From contig NZ_SOFL01000001.1 in the NCBI RefSeq assembly GCF_004402695.1, forward strand, positions 1 through 58,947: a stretch of DNA of 58,947 nucleotides. The letters run 5' to 3'. Position 1 is the stretch's first letter; each line of letters opens with the position of its first letter. Below are positions 52,154-58,947 of the stretch, piece after piece. The stretch comes from Cryobacterium adonitolivorans. Lineage in GTDB: Bacteria; Actinomycetota; Actinomycetes; Actinomycetales; Microbacteriaceae. Below the pieces are notes generated by a model that saw only the letters and a program-made list of their open reading frames with translations, searched no databases and was not told the origin of the DNA. Both the position numbers and the translations under genes were made by a program.

Positions 52154-54184
52154 TCAGGCGTTGGCGGCGACGACCTCAAGCAGGGCCTCGCCGTAGGATT
52201 CGAGTTTCTTGGCGCCGACGCCGGTGATGCCGTCGAGGTCCGCCATCGTGCGCGGCTTCGCCGCCGCGACGGCCACCAGGGTGGCGTCGCCGAAGACCAC
52301 GTAGGCGGGAACGCCCTGCTCCCGTGAGGTGGTGCTGCGCCAGGCGCGCAGGGCCTGGAACAAGGTCTCCTGCTCGGGGCTGAGCTCGGCGAGACCGGCC
52401 TTGGCGGTGGCGGCGCGGGCGGCGGGGGTGCGCTTGACGGGCTTGTCGGGTTCGCTGCGGAGCTGCACGGCGCGCTGCCCGGCGAGGACCTCGGCGGCGG
52501 CCTCGCCGAGGATCAGGGTGCCGTATTCGCCGGAGGTGGCGATGAAGCCCTGGGCGAGGAGCTGCCGCACGACACCGCGCCACTGCTGGTCGGTGAGGTC
52601 GGCGCCGATGCCCCAGGTGGCCAGCTGGTCGTGGCTGTGCTGGGTGGTGCGCGGGGTGGTCTTGCCGCGCAGGATGTCGATAAGCTGGCCGGCGCCGAAA
52701 CGCTGGTTGCGCTCGCGCAGCAGGCGCACGATCGTGGAGAGTAGTTTCTGGGCCGGTACGGTGCCGTCCCAGGCCTCGGGCGGCTGCAGGCAGGTGTCGC
52801 AGTTGCCGCAGGGTTCGCTGGCCTGGCCGAAGTAGCGCAGCAGGTTGACGCGACGGCAGTGCACGGTCTCGCAGAGCGCGAGCATGGCGTCCAGGTGCGC
52901 GCTCATCTTGCGGCGGTGGGCGAGGTCGCCGGGCGACTCGTCGATCATGCGGCGCTGCTGCACCACGTCCTGCAGGCCGTAGGCGAGCCAGCCGTTGGAG
53001 GGGAGGCCGTCACGGCCGGCCCGGCCGGTCTCCTGGTAGTAGCCCTCGACGGACTTGGGCAGGTCGATGTGCGCGACGAAGCGCACATCCGGCTTGTCGA
53101 TGCCCATGCCGAACGCGATGGTGGCGACGATGATGACGCCCTCTTCGCGGAGGAACCTGGACTGGGTGCGGGCGCGCAGGCCCTGGTCGAGCCCGGCGTG
53201 ATACGGGTACGCGTTGAGGCCGTTGGCGCGCAGGAACTCGGCGGTCTGCTCGACAGTCTTGCGGCTGAGGGCGTAGACGATGCCCGCGTCGGTGGGGTGC
53301 TCGGTCTTGATGAAGCTCAGCAACTGTTTGCGTGGTTCGTTCTTGCCCACGATGCGGTACTGGATGTTGGGCCGATCGAAGCTGGCGACGAAGTGCTGGG
53401 CTTGCCCCATCTGCAGGCGCTCGGTGAGTTCCTTGTGGGTGGCGTCGGTGGCCGTGGCGGTGAGCGCGATGCGGGGCACGTCGGGCCAGCGGTCGGCGAG
53501 CTCGGACAGCGCGAGGTAGTCCGGGCGGAAGTCGTGACCCCACTGGGACACGCAATGCGCCTCGTCGATGGCGAACAGTGCGATGGTGCCGCGGTCGAGG
53601 AACCGTTTGGTGGCCTCGTTGGACAACCGCTCGGGGGCGACATAGAGCAGGTCGAGGTTGCCGGCGAGGTAGTCGCGTTCGACCTGACTGCGAGCGGCGG
53701 AGTCCTGGCTGGAGTTGAGGAACGCGGCGCGCACGCCGACGAGGGTGAGCGCGTCCACCTGGTCTTGCATGAGCGCGATCAGCGGTGAGATGACGATACC
53801 GGTGCCCTCGCGCACGAGCGACGGGATCTGGTAGCAGAGGCTCTTACCTCCACCGGTGGGCATGAGCACGACGGCGTCGCCGCCCTCGATGAGCTGGTCG
53901 ATGATCTGGGCCTGCTCGCCGCGGAACGAGTCGTAGCCGAAGACCGTGTGTAGCGCCTCGGCGGCGGTGGCGAACTTGGCGGTGGCTCGCTTGGGCGGCG
54001 GCGGGGCCAGCAGCGTCGCGCCGCCGGCGGGGGCGCCGAAGTCGACGGGACCGGAGCCGGCCGGGCCCGGTGCGGGCATGGCGAAGCCACCCTGACCGTG
54101 GTGGTCTGGGGGCGGTGGGGCATCGAAGTCGTCCGGTGGCTCGAACTCGTCAGGATCCCACGGTATCTCGGCGTTCCAACTCAC
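52154..54184 (-). CDS. recQ: ATP-dependent DNA helicase RecQ
   Basis: 676 residues. An acidic Pro-rich N-terminal extension of about 70 residues precedes the helicase core: [25 protein letters not shown] (Walker A), [18 protein letters not shown] (DEAH and aromatic-rich loop), [34 protein letters not shown]. Then the zinc domain CGNCDTC, winged helix, and HRDC (about 600-676, [19 protein letters not shown]). Acts in recombination and fork repair. Start ATG 54184. The extension is longer than in E. coli RecQ (about 610 residues in total). Confidence 0.95.
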   Translation of the reverse strand: MSWNAEIPWDPDEFEPPDDFDAPPPPDHHGQGGFAMPAPGPAGSGPVDFGAPAGGATLLAPPPPKRATAKFATAAEALHTVFGYDSFRGEQAQIIDQLIEGGDAVVLMPTGGGKSLCYQIPSLVREGTGIVISPLIALMQDQVDALTLVGVRAAFLNSSQDSAARSQVERDYLAGNLDLLYVAPERLSNEATKRFLDRGTIALFAIDEAHCVSQWGHDFRPDYLALSELADRWPDVPRIALTATATDATHKELTERLQMGQAQHFVASFDRPNIQYRIVGKNEPRKQLLSFIKTEHPTDAGIVYALSRKTVEQTAEFLRANGLNAYPYHAGLDQGLRARTQSRFLREEGVIIVATIAFGMGIDKPDVRFVAHIDLPKSVEGYYQETGRAGRDGLPSNGWLAYGLQDVVQQRRMIDESPGDLAHRRKMSAHLDAMLALCETVHCRRVNLLRYFGQASEPCGNCDTCLQPPEAWDGTVPAQKLLSTIVRLLRERNQRFGAGQLIDILRGKTTPRTTQHSHDQLATWGIGADLTDQQWRGVVRQLLAQGFIATSGEYGTLILGEAAAEVLAGQRAVQLRSEPDKPVKRTPAARAATAKAGLAELSPEQETLFQALRAWRSTTSREQGVPAYVVFGDATLVAVAAAKPRTMADLDGITGVGAKKLESYGEALLEVVAANA

Positions 54185-54295
54185 CCGCCAACTCTACCCG
54201 CGCCCACCGACGCCACCGGCCGGCGCGCAACCCTGTGGAGCGCCGGCGGCGGGCACCCGCAACGAGACGGGCCCGCCCAGCGGTGGGTGGTGCGG

Positions 54296-54946
54296 CTATT
54301 TCGGCGTGGGACGGCGCAAGACGAGGAGGGTCACGCCGATCGCGGCGAGGACCGCCACGAGGGCTCCGCCGATCCAGAGCAGGTCGGTGCCACGAACGTC
54401 GGACTCCGCGGCGTCGGTGCCAGCCGCATCGGTCTCGGCGGGTGCCGGAGCAGCCGAGCCGCTGGTGGCGCACTCCGGAGCGGCCGCGGAACCCTCAGCG
54501 AGCACCTGGGTCGCGTCGGGTTGCCAGGTGAACGTGAAGCTGTCCGAGATCGAGTGGCCGTCCGTTGACACCGTCTGCCACACCACTGTGTACGACCCCG
54601 GCTGGCCGAGCTGCACCTCGGCCTCGAGGCTCGGCCCGGATACCGTCGTGCAGCCGTCGCCGAAGAACCGCGGCGTATTGACTGGCCCGCTCACCTGCAT
54701 GGCGGCGCTACTCTCGCCCTCGCCCGAGAGGTTCAGCAGATTGTCATTCGTGGTGATGGTGATGACCCCGGGCTGTTCGGTGACCACGGAACCGGCCTCG
54801 GGTGACGTGCTGAGCACAGAGTTGTGCGCGAACGCCGGGGCGGCCGAGGCGCCCAGTGTCGCCAGGGCACACACGACCCCGGCCAGCGCCGCACCCTTCA
54901 GAATTCGGGTGCGGGCAGGCCGTCGGCTGTCGTGGAGAGGTGCCAC
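54296..54946 (-). CDS. CopC-domain copper-resistance protein with C-terminal anchor
   Basis: 216 residues. Signal peptide ending AFA-H, so the mature protein begins with His, the N-terminal copper ligand of CopC. CopC fold with HNSVLSTSPEAGSVV, TNDNLLNLSGEG and YTVVWQTVSTDGHSISDSFTF, an Ala/Asp-rich linker and a C-terminal membrane helix with RRPTPK. Start codon is ATG at 54946, 8 nt after the YcnI stop, so the two are co-transcribed. Extracytoplasmic copper binding. Confidence 0.9.
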   Translation of the reverse strand: MAPLHDSRRPARTRILKGAALAGVVCALATLGASAAPAFAHNSVLSTSPEAGSVVTEQPGVITITTNDNLLNLSGEGESSAAMQVSGPVNTPRFFGDGCTTVSGPSLEAEVQLGQPGSYTVVWQTVSTDGHSISDSFTFTWQPDATQVLAEGSAAAPECATSGSAAPAPAETDAAGTDAAESDVRGTDLLWIGGALVAVLAAIGVTLLVLRRPTPK

Positions 54947-54954
54947 CGGGAGAC

Positions 54955-55617
54955 CTAGGACGCGTTCTTGCGGCGGGAGGCGACGGCCACGACGAGGCCG
55001 ACGGCACCGACGACCAGGCCGCCGATGCCGAGCATCCGCGCCAGGACGTCGTCGGCGGCCGCAGTTTCGGTCGCTGCAGCACCTTTCGCTGCGGAGTCGT
55101 CGGTGGCCCCGTGACCGTGGCCGGACTCTGCGCCGGCCTCGGTGACGGTGAACGACGGGGCAGGGTGGGCCGGCTCGGCCTCGCCCTCCACAGCGGTGTC
55201 CGACCAGTCGGTTTCGCCGACCTCGCAGGACTGAAGCACCGGGAAGGCCAGAGTGTCGCCGACGGCGGCATCGGCGGGGATCTGCAGGCTGAGGACGAAG
55301 GTGGTGCGCAGTCCGTCGGCCAGCGGGGTGAGAGCCGTGTAGCTGACCTGGCCCGCGGTCAGCGGGGTGACGTCCCAGCCCGGGTTGACGGTGGGTGTGA
55401 CGCTCGTGATGGACTCGGGGATGTCGACGGTGATGCCGGTGGTGGCCGACCCGTCGCAGCCGTGGCCGAGGGAGAAGGTGAGCAGGCTGTGGGAGCCGGC
55501 GGCGGTCGACGAGGGTTCGACATCGACGTGGGCGCTGGCGGCCAGAGGGGCGGACAGGGCGAGGAGTGCCGCACCGGCGAGGGTGGTGGCGGCAAAGACG
55601 GGCGTGGAGAGCTTCAT
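54955..55617 (-). CDS. YcnI family (DUF1775) copper-related membrane protein
   Basis: 220 residues from ATG 55617 (AAGGA at 6 nt). Signal peptide ending ASA-H; mature N-terminus HVDVEPSSTAAGSHSLLTF is the YcnI signature with the conserved His. VPxT-like repeats GWDVTPLTAGQVSYTAL and CEVGETDWSD follow; C-terminal His-Gly run (HGHG) and one membrane helix. YcnI proteins bind Cu(II) and occur with CopC/CopD, as here. Confidence 0.92.
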   Translation of the reverse strand: MKLSTPVFAATTLAGAALLALSAPLAASAHVDVEPSSTAAGSHSLLTFSLGHGCDGSATTGITVDIPESITSVTPTVNPGWDVTPLTAGQVSYTALTPLADGLRTTFVLSLQIPADAAVGDTLAFPVLQSCEVGETDWSDTAVEGEAEPAHPAPSFTVTEAGAESGHGHGATDDSAAKGAAATETAAADDVLARMLGIGGLVVGAVGLVVAVASRRKNAS

Positions 55618-55768
55618 GGTGTGTCCTTGGGATGGTGAATGGTCGTTACGCGACAGTTCGAACATCGTCTGGGCTGCGCGGTGCCTGAGGGCACGGCGGG
55701 GCACGACGGGGATCATCACTCGCGTTCGACGAAAAAGAAGGTGCGGAGCTGAATCTGAGGGCGGAGCC

Positions 55769-56383
55769 TCAGGCGAACACGCGCACCGGCGGCCCGCGAT
55801 GCCGCATCGAGCTGAGGAGGACCAGGAGATCGCGGGGCGGCAGAGCGGCAGACGACGCCGCGATAGCGCGGGGGGCGTTGGGGATCGGGGTGAGCACGAT
55901 GACCCGCACGAGGGTCTTCAGGGCCATCGTCGCGGTGCTGAACAGGCCCCAGAACGCCCGCTCGCCGAAACGCAGCGCCACAACGGTCACGACGGCGGCG
56001 AGGACGTGGGCGAGGGCCATCATCAGCCCGTGGTCCACGCCGGACATGCTGCCGGGCGGCATCGCCGACACGGCGACACTGCCCGCGTGATTCGCGTGGG
56101 CGGTTGCCGCATCCGTGGTCACCAGGGCGCCGCCCGCGCTGCCGAACGAGAACAGTGTGTGGAAAATCAGCTGGCTCAGCAGCACCGCCACGCTCAGTCG
56201 CCAGGTGGACAGGGTGCGGGCGGACAGGGCGACGGAGACGATCCCCGCGAAGGCCAGGGACACGACCACGGCCAGCAGCCCAGGAACGGCGCCGACTCCC
56301 ACGGTGTGCGACAACGCGGCAACAAAGGTGGAGAAGGCCGCGACGATCCACCCACGGGCGAATCGCGCCCAGCGTGTGGTCAT
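55769..56383 (-). CDS. Membrane protein next to the copper genes, Met/His-containing loop
   Basis: 204 residues from ATG 56383 (AGGGAG at 4 nt). About five membrane segments. An outer loop around residues 95-130 has DAATAHANHAGS, SAMPPGSMSGVDHGLMM, clustered His and Met that could bind copper. Located directly upstream of YcnI and CopC on the same strand (151 nt gap), so a part in copper handling is likely; not CopD by sequence. Confidence 0.75.
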   Translation of the reverse strand: MTTRWARFARGWIVAAFSTFVAALSHTVGVGAVPGLLAVVVSLAFAGIVSVALSARTLSTWRLSVAVLLSQLIFHTLFSFGSAGGALVTTDAATAHANHAGSVAVSAMPPGSMSGVDHGLMMALAHVLAAVVTVVALRFGERAFWGLFSTATMALKTLVRVIVLTPIPNAPRAIAASSAALPPRDLLVLLSSMRHRGPPVRVFA

Positions 56384-56483
56384 GATTCTCCCTTTACTAC
56401 GGTGCCTTGAATCTATCAGGACCGCTCCATTCAGCTGCCTCTCGGAGAACATGCGGCGCCCGTCGGGCAGAATGGGAACCGAG

Positions 56484-57189
56484 ATGGCAACACACAGGCA
56501 CCCGGCCATGATCCTCGGCACGTCAGTCGCGGTGACCGCCCTGCTCCTGTCGGGTTGCGCCGCCAACGGCTCAGGTGACGACCATCAACTACGACCCAAC
56601 GGGCTCCGGATCGGGCCGGGAACAGTTCATCGGCGGCGTGGATGACCTGCGCCTGGATCCGGCTGCGATCGCGAACATCTTCTCGGGAGCGATCACACGG
56701 TGGAACGACCCCGCACTCGTCGCCCTGAACCCCGACGCCACCCTGTCCGACGAACAGATCTCCGCCGTGCACCGCTCGGATGATTCGGGCACGGCAAAGA
56801 ATTTCGCCGACTACCTGCACCAAAACGTGCCGGAGATCTGGCCGACCGAGCCCGCCGACGCGTACCCCTATCCCGGTGAGGGCGCCCAGGCCAATTCCGG
56901 CGTCGTGAGCGCCGTCGCCAACGGCAGCAGCACCATCGGCTACGCGGATGCGTCACGGGTCGGCGACCTGTCCGTGGCGGCGCTGCAGGTGGGCGACGAG
57001 TTCGTCGACTATTCCACCGAGGCCGCTGCGGCCATCATCGATGCGTCACCGTTGGAGACCCGGGAGAACCCCTATGACCTGGTGGTGGATGTCGACCGCA
57101 CCTCCACGTCCGGCGTGTATCCCCTGCTGCTCGTGAGCTACCTGATCGCCTGCGAGGAGTACCCCGACGCCGTCGACAGCATCCGCTGA
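56484..57189 (+). pseudogene. Decayed phosphate ABC transporter substrate-binding protein (PstS-like)
   Basis: The start at 56484 gives a lipoprotein signal (ALLLSGCAANGSG). The frame then changes at about 56570 to TINYDPTGSGSGREQFIGG, a conserved PstS segment normally 60 or more residues further on; about 75 residues are missing between that and LDPAAIANIFSGAITRWNDPALVALNPDA; YADASRV follows, and the protein stops early after VSYLIACEEYPDAVDSIR. PstS is normally about 370 residues; here about 235 codons remain with two deletions, a frameshift and a truncated end, so it should not be functional. No other pst genes nearby. Confidence 0.82.
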
Positions 57190-57225
57190 GCCGCGCGTCC
57201 GCCGGGCCGACCCGTCGGGCGGATA

Positions 57226-57256
57226 TCTGTGGGGCACCGCGCGGATGCCCCACAGA
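57226..57256. terminator. Perfect 11-bp hairpin between pstS remnant and helicase
   Basis: TCTGTGGGGCA / TGCCCCACAGA with a 9-nt GC-rich loop, no T-run. May be a factor-dependent stop for the pstS remnant. Confidence 0.45.
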
Positions 57257-57364
57257 CATCCTGTGCGCGCGCTGTCACAAACCCGAATTGTGAGGGAGCA
57301 CACGGACGAGGAAACCGTACCGCACCACTGTCGGTGCGCGCCGGATTCGCGCGCCGGTTAAATG

Positions 57365-57400
57365 CCGGCAGGGCACCCGCCGAAGCGGATGCCCTGCCGG
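57365..57400 (-). terminator. Rho-independent terminator of the DEAD-box helicase gene
   Basis: Stem CCGGCAGGGCA / TGCCCTGCCGG (11 bp) with a 14-nt loop, followed on the minus strand by CATTTAA; 13 nt after the helicase stop. Confidence 0.75.
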
Positions 57401-57413
57401 TTGTTCGCTGATG

Positions 57414-58947
57414 TTACAGGTTCGCCAGAGCGGTGATCGACGCGTCACCCGGCGTGGCCGTGGTGAAGCTGGAGGCGATCTCGGCCCGGTCGAGCAGGTC
57501 TTCCATGCGACGACGACGCTGCTTGGGGATCAGCGTGACGACGGTACCGGACTTGCCGGCGCGGCCGGTGCGGCCGGCGCGGTGCAGGTAGGTCTTGTAC
57601 TCGTCGGGCATGTCGGCCTGGATGACCAGGTCGATGTCGTCGACGTGGATGCCGCGGGCGGCGACGTCGGTGGCGACGAGAACGTTGACACGACCGCTGG
57701 TGAGCATCTGCAGGTTGCGGGTACGGCGGGCCTGGTTGAGGTCGCCGTGCAGGCTGGTGGCCTTGACGCCGGCGTCTTCGAGCGCGTCCGAGAGCTGCTC
57801 GGCGTAGGCGCGGGTGCGGCTGAAGATGAGCGTCTTTCCCTGGCGGTCGACGAGCTGGCCGATGATGGCCGCCTTGTCGCGGTGCTCGATGAGGAGGACC
57901 TTGTGGTCGATCGTGCTGGAGGCCTGGTCTTCACCGGCGACCTCGTGCACAGCCGGGTTGGTCAGGAATTCCTTCACCAGCGAGGCAACGCCCTTGTCGA
58001 GGGTGGCCGAGAACAGCAGACGCTGGCCGCCCTTCTTGGTGCCGCGCAGGATGCGCTGAACCGGCTCGAGGAAGCCTAGGTCGCACATGTAGTCGGCCTC
58101 GTCGAGGACCGTGATGACAACCTCGGACAGGTCGAGGCGACCCTGTTCGATGAGGTCTTCGATGCGGCCGGCGGTGCCGATGATGATGTCCACGCCGCGC
58201 TGGAGGGCGCTGACCTGGCGGTACTGCGGAACGCCGCCGTAGATTTGGGTGGTGAAGAGGCCGACGCTGCGCGCGATGGGCTGCACGGTGCGGTCGATCT
58301 GCAGGGCCAGCTCACGGGTGGGGGCCAGGATCAGCGCGCGGGGCTTGCGGGCCATCTTGCGGTCCTTGGCACCGTTGTTCTCCATGAGCTTCTCGATCAT
58401 GGGCGCGGCGAAGGCGATGGTCTTGCCGGAGCCGGTCTTGCCACGGCCGAGCACGTCGCGGCCGGCGAGCACATCGGGGATGGTCGCGGCCTGGATCGGG
58501 AACGGGGTCGGAGCGCCGAGCAGGGCGAGCTCGCGCACGATGTTGCCACCGAGGCCGAGGTCGCCGAACGTCACACCGACAACATCTTCTGCAGTCGTGG
58601 CGATGGCCTCGAGGCGCTCGAGCACCACGTCGTCGCCGGCGGCGAACTTGGGCTTGGAGTCGCGGTCGGGGTAGAAGTTGCTGGAGTGGCCGCCGTCGTT
58701 GGAACGGTCGTTGCGGGCCGCGCGGTCGTTGCTGTACGCGGGACGCTCGCCACGGGCCGGGCGGTCGTTGTTGTACGACGGACGCTCGGTGCGGGCCGGA
58801 CGGTCGTTGTTGTACGACGGACGCTCGGTGCGGGCCGGACGGTCGCCGTAGGACGGACGCTCGGTACGAGCCGGACGCTCGCTGTTGCGGTCGTTGTAGG
58901 CGGGACGATCCGTGCGCGGAGCACGGTCACCATAAGAGGGACGGTCG
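57414..58947 (-). CDS. DEAD-box RNA helicase with Arg-rich N-terminal repeats (N-terminus outside window)
   Basis: The frame is open to the window end, about 510 residues visible. Residues near the edge form a low-complexity RPARTERPSYNND-type repeat; the core begins at VTFGDLGLGGNIVRELALLG (Q motif), then GRGKTGSGKT (Walker A), APTRELALQ, GTAGRIED, VLDEADYM (DEAD), LFSATLDKG, LIFSRTRAYAEQL, VATDVAARGIHVDDIDLVIQAD and HRAGRTGRAG. Cold-shock or ribosome-assembly type helicase; the R-rich tail probably binds RNA. A GTG at 58628 just before the core is not the likely start because the repeat region is in the same frame and coding-like. Confidence 0.92.
   Translation of the reverse strand, partial: DRPSYGDRAPRTDRPAYNDRNSERPARTERPSYGDRPARTERPSYNNDRPARTERPSYNNDRPARGERPAYSNDRAARNDRSNDGGHSSNFYPDRDSKPKFAAGDDVVLERLEAIATTAEDVVGVTFGDLGLGGNIVRELALLGAPTPFPIQAATIPDVLAGRDVLGRGKTGSGKTIAFAAPMIEKLMENNGAKDRKMARKPRALILAPTRELALQIDRTVQPIARSVGLFTTQIYGGVPQYRQVSALQRGVDIIIGTAGRIEDLIEQGRLDLSEVVITVLDEADYMCDLGFLEPVQRILRGTKKGGQRLLFSATLDKGVASLVKEFLTNPAVHEVAGEDQASSTIDHKVLLIEHRDKAAIIGQLVDRQGKTLIFSRTRAYAEQLSDALEDAGVKATSLHGDLNQARRTRNLQMLTSGRVNVLVATDVAARGIHVDDIDLVIQADMPDEYKTYLHRAGRTGRAGKSGTVVTLIPKQRRRRMEDLLDRAEIASSFTTATPGDASITALANL
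58732..58910 (-). repeat. In-gene tandem repeats of 36-39 bp in the helicase N-terminus
   Basis: 58762-58800 and 58801-58839 are identical 39-bp units; 36-bp and more diverged units flank them. They encode RPARTERPSY(NND/GD). Perfect copies suggest recent duplication or variable copy number. Confidence 0.85.

Overview
The window is high-GC DNA with dense genes, frequent GTG and TTG starts, and many ATGA/GTGA gene overlaps. Together with the gene content (coiled-coil M23 cell-wall hydrolases, CopC/YcnI copper genes, a Wzx/Wzy-type exopolysaccharide locus without outer-membrane export parts) this points to an actinobacterium, probably Microbacteriaceae; a Cryobacterium-like genus is a guess. 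All calls come from reading the sequence and remembered families; no search was run.

Layout. 1-2310: two tandem, paralogous secreted cell-wall hydrolase-type genes on the minus strand; the second to be transcribed is cut by the window edge. 2311-3003: their control region (four GTCAC-type boxes at a 9-bp period), then tRNA-Glu, tRNA-Asp and tRNA-Phe. 3004-7132: a small decayed island integrated at tRNA-Phe. The last 31 bp of the tRNA region are repeated at 7102-7132, followed by what appears to be the original terminator. The island carries a small membrane protein, a MerR-type regulator divergent from a multi-pass membrane protein, a stretch with no readable gene, and an IS1380-type transposase fragment; no integrase is visible. 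7189-11794: transglutaminase-like protein, hexapeptide acyltransferase, secreted protein, MFS transporter and a beta-propeller protein.

11803-46227 is a large exopolysaccharide (EPS) locus: a broken GT2 gene, a WsaF-like glycosyltransferase, two divergent Wzz-like polysaccharide copolymerases, an O-antigen ligase/polymerase-like protein, two secreted beta-helix proteins, GT2 and GT4 glycosyltransferases, a flippase, a 1902-residue secreted protein with five DUF4082-like modules, a NodB deacetylase and a GNAT protein. A nine-gene minus-strand operon (40908 to 31763) follows: Gfo/Idh oxidoreductase, epimerase, two DegT aminotransferases, a NeuD-type acetyltransferase, then an AMP-ligase/PLP-decarboxylase/acyl carrier protein trio of the kind known from exosortase-A loci. 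A divergent plus-strand operon (41232-46227) has the priming sugar transferase and three more glycosyltransferases. The inferred scheme is: amino-sugar nucleotides made by the minus operon, priming by the sugar transferase, elongation by the glycosyltransferases, flipping and polymerisation by the Wzx/Wzy-like proteins, and decoration by the ACP module and secreted proteins. A similar inverted repeat (ACCCCC-N3/4-GGGG) lies in front of three EPS transcription units, and three EPS genes are preceded by tiny ORFs that overlap them by ATGA.

46176-58947 is more ordinary chromosome: a membrane-anchored protein, proline iminopeptidase, an ABC-2 type transporter pair, an acyl-CoA oxidase-like enzyme, RecQ, CopC/YcnI copper genes with a Met/His-containing membrane protein, a wrecked PstS gene, and a DEAD-box helicase whose arginine-rich N-terminal region contains a perfect 39-bp tandem repeat (cut by the window end).
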